Below are positions 60,065 through 64,000 of a DNA stretch of 64,000 nucleotides, piece by piece. How positions within the stretch are numbered: position 1 is the stretch's first letter; each line of letters starts with the position of its first letter. Made by a program: the position numbers and the translations under genes. The stretch covers positions 7,764,001 through 7,828,000 of the forward strand of contig NC_063152.1 of assembly GCF_020921035.1 (NCBI RefSeq). Direction: 5' to 3'. The notes under the pieces were generated by a model, which worked only from the letters and a program-made list of their open reading frames with translations, did no database searches and was not told the DNA's origin. This DNA comes from Rhodamnia argentea (Eukaryota; Streptophyta; Magnoliopsida; Myrtales; Myrtaceae).

Positions 60065-62230
60065 TTAAAAGGACGTCTCTTTGAAAGGATGATTGAATAT
60101 AACTACAGTATTTCGGGAAGCTCTTCGATAGCTGAGCACTTCTTGCATCACGCCAAGTAGTTCCAAAAGAACAGGGTCTTGATGGCGCTCTTGTCCATGT
60201 TGTGTGGGCAATTCAGCCTTGATAATTAACTTCTCCAGCACAAGTGCATCCCCAAGAAGAACCTTCATCAAGGCGAGCAGATATTTCGACCGAAAACTAT
60301 TAGCTTGAAAGCCGATGATCTCAACTCGTCTGAGATGTTTTGCCAAACATTCAAAGTTCCCTTTCCTCGAACACAAAAAATCTTCTTCATCATAGTTAAA
60401 ACGATCTTTAGTTTCTTCATCAAGCTCAAACTGCACATGAACCCCCATTTAAGAACTTGCTTCGCATTAGATGTGGGTCCACGAGGAAAAGAAAATCCAT
60501 TAGCTCACTAAAATTTCAAACAAACAACCTTCATTTATCCACAGCAAATGCTAGTTAGTTTTACTTTGTATGGAGTCTTAATCAATTTGAGCTCTTAAAC
60601 TCGTCCACACAACAAAATATCTTCTCTTTCTAGGTGCTCATCGCCACCCTATTGGTTCAACATCCAAACCTACATGGCAGCCAAAGAACCTCCAGTACAA
60701 CATTGCAGTTACTTTAGAAGTGAACTAAAACAGCTTAAAGTTGTCCAGTACAGATGTTGAGTAGACCGACCGAAGTTAGGGGCAATTTTCAATTTCTAAA
60801 ACAAGTAAGAGTCTGAATTCGATCGTCTTTATGTGCTTCTGAAGTTTTAACTCACTGTTTAAATATTTGTGCAAAAAAAAAGTCTGCACAAGAAGCGAAC
60901 TGAAAACATCATGGCGAAGGAACAAACCTGCAAATTGGTGAAGCCAGCCAGGCGTATGACTAATTTTTCCAGGCACGGTGAACTTCGTAGCAGGTGCACT
61001 ATCCCAGGAAGGTCCCAACGAGAGACTGGTGCATTTAGTGTCAAATTCCGACATTTTGACAATGGAGATGGCACTCCTTCCATCTCCCAATGGGACAAAA
61101 TCTAAGCACAATGAACAAGCAAAAGAGAAAATTCTGATCATTGTTTGTTTTCCTGCTTAAGGTGAATAAAGACTAACAAAATCTACGTTGATCCTGTCTC
61201 CCACGAAGAATTCACAATGATTCCTCTTCAGAGCACGTCTTATAAAGGGTAAAAAATACGGAGCTCGTACCTGCAAACACGAACCACCTGTGGCGAGTGT
61301 AGGAACTCCGCGCAACTTCTCAAGGAGTCCCTTTAAAAGGTCCCGTATCCTCTCCACATGAGACATACTAAAATATAAGATACGAAGATATAAGTTGGCT
61401 TCGACCAAAGAGGATACGTCGTCAAGTCTGAACATGGAGTCGTGTGGCGAGAACCCCGACACCCGCAGTGACAGCAAATGAGGGGCCCAAAGATTCTCCA
61501 CGTCAGAGAACAAGGAGGGAACGAGTAGCAAGTCCTTCAAACTCGTTGAATCTATTCTGATGTTCTTCACCCCCTTGCAGGAGTCTAACTCGAGGGACTC
61601 TAAAACAGAACTTCCCCTGAGAATTTTCTGGAGGGATTGATCGCACAACTCCCCATGTCTTATTGACAAGACCTTAAGACAAGGCCACCGAATACTAGTA
61701 CCCGACGAAAAACAACAGTAAGAGACCTCCAGGCGCACCAGCCAACTCAAGCGACTCGCGAACCGCGGTAGCGGGTACAAGAACGGCGAAGCAGTCAGCC
61801 CCAGGCAGAGATCCTCCACGCGGCGCACCATCGCGAAGCGGAGACAGAAGTCAAGCTTGGGCGAGTTGGCTTCGTCGTACACGAAGCCGGTGACGTGGAG
61901 CCTCTTCACCGTGGGGGAGGTGCTCTGGATCAGGACGCGGTTGACGAGGGACAGGAAGTCGAAGGAGTAGGTTTCGTGATTGCGAGGCCGGTCTCCGTTG
62001 AAGACGAAGTGGGTGATGGTGGTCCAAGTGGACTGCCACCGCTTGGAGAGGACGCTGGTCTTGACGACGTCTTGGAGGGGCAGGAACGAGAAGATGCGGT
62101 GGATCACGTCGTTTGGCAAGGCGCCGATGAGATCGCTGGGGCTCAAAGAAGGAGGAGGTCGGCTCCTGCGATTCGGGCGATCACCAGAGGATTCGCGGTG
62201 GATGTCGCCGTGCACGGAGGTCTCCGCCAT
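60065..62230 (-). CDS. F-box/FBD/LRR protein C, 3 exons, intact
   Basis: Probable SCF ubiquitin-ligase substrate receptor. Exons: 62,230-61,271 (320 codons), 61,101-60,928 (58), 60,430-60,065 (122 with stop), all phase 0, GT/AG borders; 499 aa. The F-box is at about 35-70 (IGALPNDVIHRIFSFLPL, VLSKRWQSTW). LRR-like blocks follow (IRWPCLKVLSIRHGEL, VLESLELDSCKGVKNI, LWAPHLLSLRVSG). FBD is in the last exon (FECLAKHLRRVEIIGFQA, LEKLIIKAEL). The ATG at 62,230 (MAETSVHG) matches that of gene A; an upstream in-frame ATG at 62,356 exists but its residues look like leader. It is the least degraded member of the local family. Confidence 0.9.
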
Positions 62231-62690
62231 GGAATATGTTTGCGTTCTCGGTCGAGTCGGCCATGGAATATATGCTTTCGAGGCTCTAGACTTTTGCGTG
62301 TTATATTTATATGGCATAATTTTTTTTTGTTGTGTGCGTATTTCTCTCTTTTTCAATATTTAGAAGAATTTCTGTTTGGTGACCAAGCGAGTGCCCAATG
62401 GTCAAGTAACTTTCCCACGTGGAATCAGGATACTCAAGCAAATCGTTACGAATATTGATCCAAAGGTAAACAGGAAGAAGCATAATTCTTTCGTCATGCT
62501 AACGTGGCATTCAATTAAAAGGCAAAAAGTGATAAACCTAGTAATCCTTTTGTAATGAGAATATATATTATTATCCACGAAATAGTTATTATGGCAAAAA
62601 AAAGGTACTATTTCAATCTATTATCGGTAACATCTATCACGCGGTGGTATTTATGTGGCGGCCATATTTGCCTAAATAAATAAAAAAGAT
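62231..62690. other. F-box C upstream region
   Basis: Promoter side of F-box C, paralogous to the sequence just above 49,356 (shared GTGTTATATTTATATGGCATAATTTTTT-like stretch and GGTGACCAAGC). No other gene is seen. Confidence 0.5.
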
Positions 62691-63660
62691 AAATACCATC
62701 AAAAATCCTAAACTATGTCCACTGTGACATATTTACCTTAAACTTTTTTTGTGACATCAAAAACTTCAAACTATACCCGTGGTGACACATTTACCCTAAA
62801 CCTTTTTTTTTATGACACTAAATATCCTTAACTTGTACCATTGTGACATTAATTTTCCAGTTAAAAGCAGCAATTAAAAATATAACGAAAATTCAAGGTG
62901 GCGTTGATATGGCGCCACGCAAGTGTCACATTAGAAAAACGTAAAAAAGAAGAAGGAAAATCTGAAGTTATTATCCATCGTCTTCAACATTCGAGTTCCT
63001 CGGGCACTTGTCCATCCACTACCCACTTCTATTTGGAGACACCGCTGGAGTGAGATACGATCGATGCGATGATTCCTGGCACTTTCCAAAATCATTTCTG
63101 ATTGTTGATTTGGTGTTTTAGGTGCGTGTGAACGATGAGCTCGTTTGGGACAACGGGACCGCATTCCTTGAGCCCCGCATTGATTGCATTACCGATACTG
63201 TTGGAAAGTTTGGGATCCGTTTGTTCTATGGGATGGACATTTTTCATGATGGATGCCTAATTGTCAAAATCCTGCTTTAAGATTAAATTTGGAATAGATC
63301 TTAGCTTGAGCAAGGTCGAGAAAAAGGAAAGGATTGTGTGGCTTAGCGCAGTATTAAATTGTGATTTACAGTATGAAGCATTGGCTTGGCTTTGTGGAGG
63401 TTTGAATTTCTCCTGCAATTTGGCTTCAACAAGGGCCAGCCCGGCCTCCTCCAATTCAGGCCCTCCTTGGATTCACATTATACTTTTAACTGGAAGGTAA
63501 ATGTGTCACAATGATATAAGTCCAGGGTTTCTAGCGTCACAATGAAAAATCTAGGGTCAATGTCTCATAATGGATATAGTTTAGGATTTTTGACGTCACA
63601 AAAAAAACATCAGAGTAAATGTGTCACAGTATGCATAGTTTAAGGTTTTTGACGGTATTT
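62691..63660. mobile_element. Foldback-like TIR element with core
   Basis: The ends AAATACCATCAAAAATCCTA and (reverse complement of the right end) AAATACCGTCAAAAACCTTA match. Each arm has about three ~60-bp GTGTCAC-type units (62,691-62,850 and 63,490-63,660). The core (62,850-63,490) begins with TGGCGCCACGCAAGTGTCAC, as in the 13,158 element, and contains unrecognised sequence. It is the best-preserved member of the family with a core. Confidence 0.7.
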
Positions 63661-63699
63661 TTTCTAAAAAAAATATATTAAAGATACTAAAAAGAGAGG

Positions 63700-64000
63700 G
63701 GTGAATATCACGAAAAACACCAAACTAGTACATCGGTGATAAATTTACCCCAAAATATTTTTTTACCACAAAAAATCTCAAACTGGTACACATATGAGAA
63801 ATTTATCTTAAATTTTTTTTTGGACCATTAAAAATCCTAAATTGGTACACATTTGATAAATTTACCCTAAATTGGTACACCTATGGCAAGTTTATCATCC
63901 ATTAATTTTTATTAAATTTTATCATCAAATTGCCTAGTTGGATGACACGTGATAATTGCCGAATGTACACGTTTGGGATTTTTATCCTATGTTTATCAGA
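63700..64000. mobile_element. Further foldback-type arm, cut by window end
   Basis: Begins ATCACGAAAAACACCAAACT. Units of about 60 bp have the same plan but diverged wording (GGTACACATATGAGAAATTT). Only one arm is in the window. Confidence 0.5.

Overview
This is plant nuclear DNA: intron-split genes with GT/AG borders, a TIR-NB-LRR (TNL) immune-receptor cluster, F-box/FBD genes, and many class I and class II transposon remnants. The general look of the TNL, GNA1 and noncoding repeats suggests a woody eudicot, probably Myrtaceae (Eucalyptus-like). That assignment is from memory and was not searched.

Left part (1-35,585). Two copies of one segment of about 14.5 kb lie in direct orientation: copy A at 1-14,325 (cut by the window edge) and copy B at about 20,845-35,585. 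Each carries, in order, a TNL gene (+), two exons of an APC4 (anaphase-promoting complex subunit 4) fragment (+), a GNA1 (glucosamine-6-phosphate N-acetyltransferase) copy (-) with its probable 5'UTR exon and intron, and a foldback-like repeat element. Copy B also shows the 5' end of its TNL, from 18,437: an N-terminal hydrophobic segment, seven 12-residue Ser-rich repeats and an intact TIR domain. Both TNLs look like pseudogenes. TNL-A has in-frame stops but no visible frameshift; TNL-B has frameshifts plus stops. Between the copies sits a 2,046-bp nonautonomous CACTA transposon with a clean TAG target duplication.

Middle (36,200-42,000). A lone first exon resembling the start of an hnRNP-U-like SPRY gene is followed by a complete 14-exon WD40 gene on the minus strand. 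I read that gene as WRAP53/TCAB1 (telomerase Cajal body protein 1); the predicted protein is 423 aa and all splice phases close.

Right part (42,000-64,000). This is a shuffled tandem family derived from WRAP53 and an F-box/FBD/LRR gene. Two F-box genes are intact on the minus strand: A at 47,185-49,356 (493 aa) and C at 60,065-62,230 (499 aa). One F-box pseudogene (B) is fused at its 5' side to a 5'-half WRAP53 copy. Another (D) is a fragment interrupted by a Copia-type LTR. A further WRAP53 pseudogene is hit by a 536-bp hAT MITE with an 8-bp target duplication. Foldback and TIR elements, a Copia 3' remnant and AT-rich paralogous spacers fill the rest.

I found no tRNA, rRNA or CRISPR array. 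Nothing here is a clearly new molecular system. The most unusual points are the signal-anchor/Ser-repeat TNL N-terminus, the repeated G-to-T nonsense changes in the LRRs, and the detailed record of duplication and transposition.
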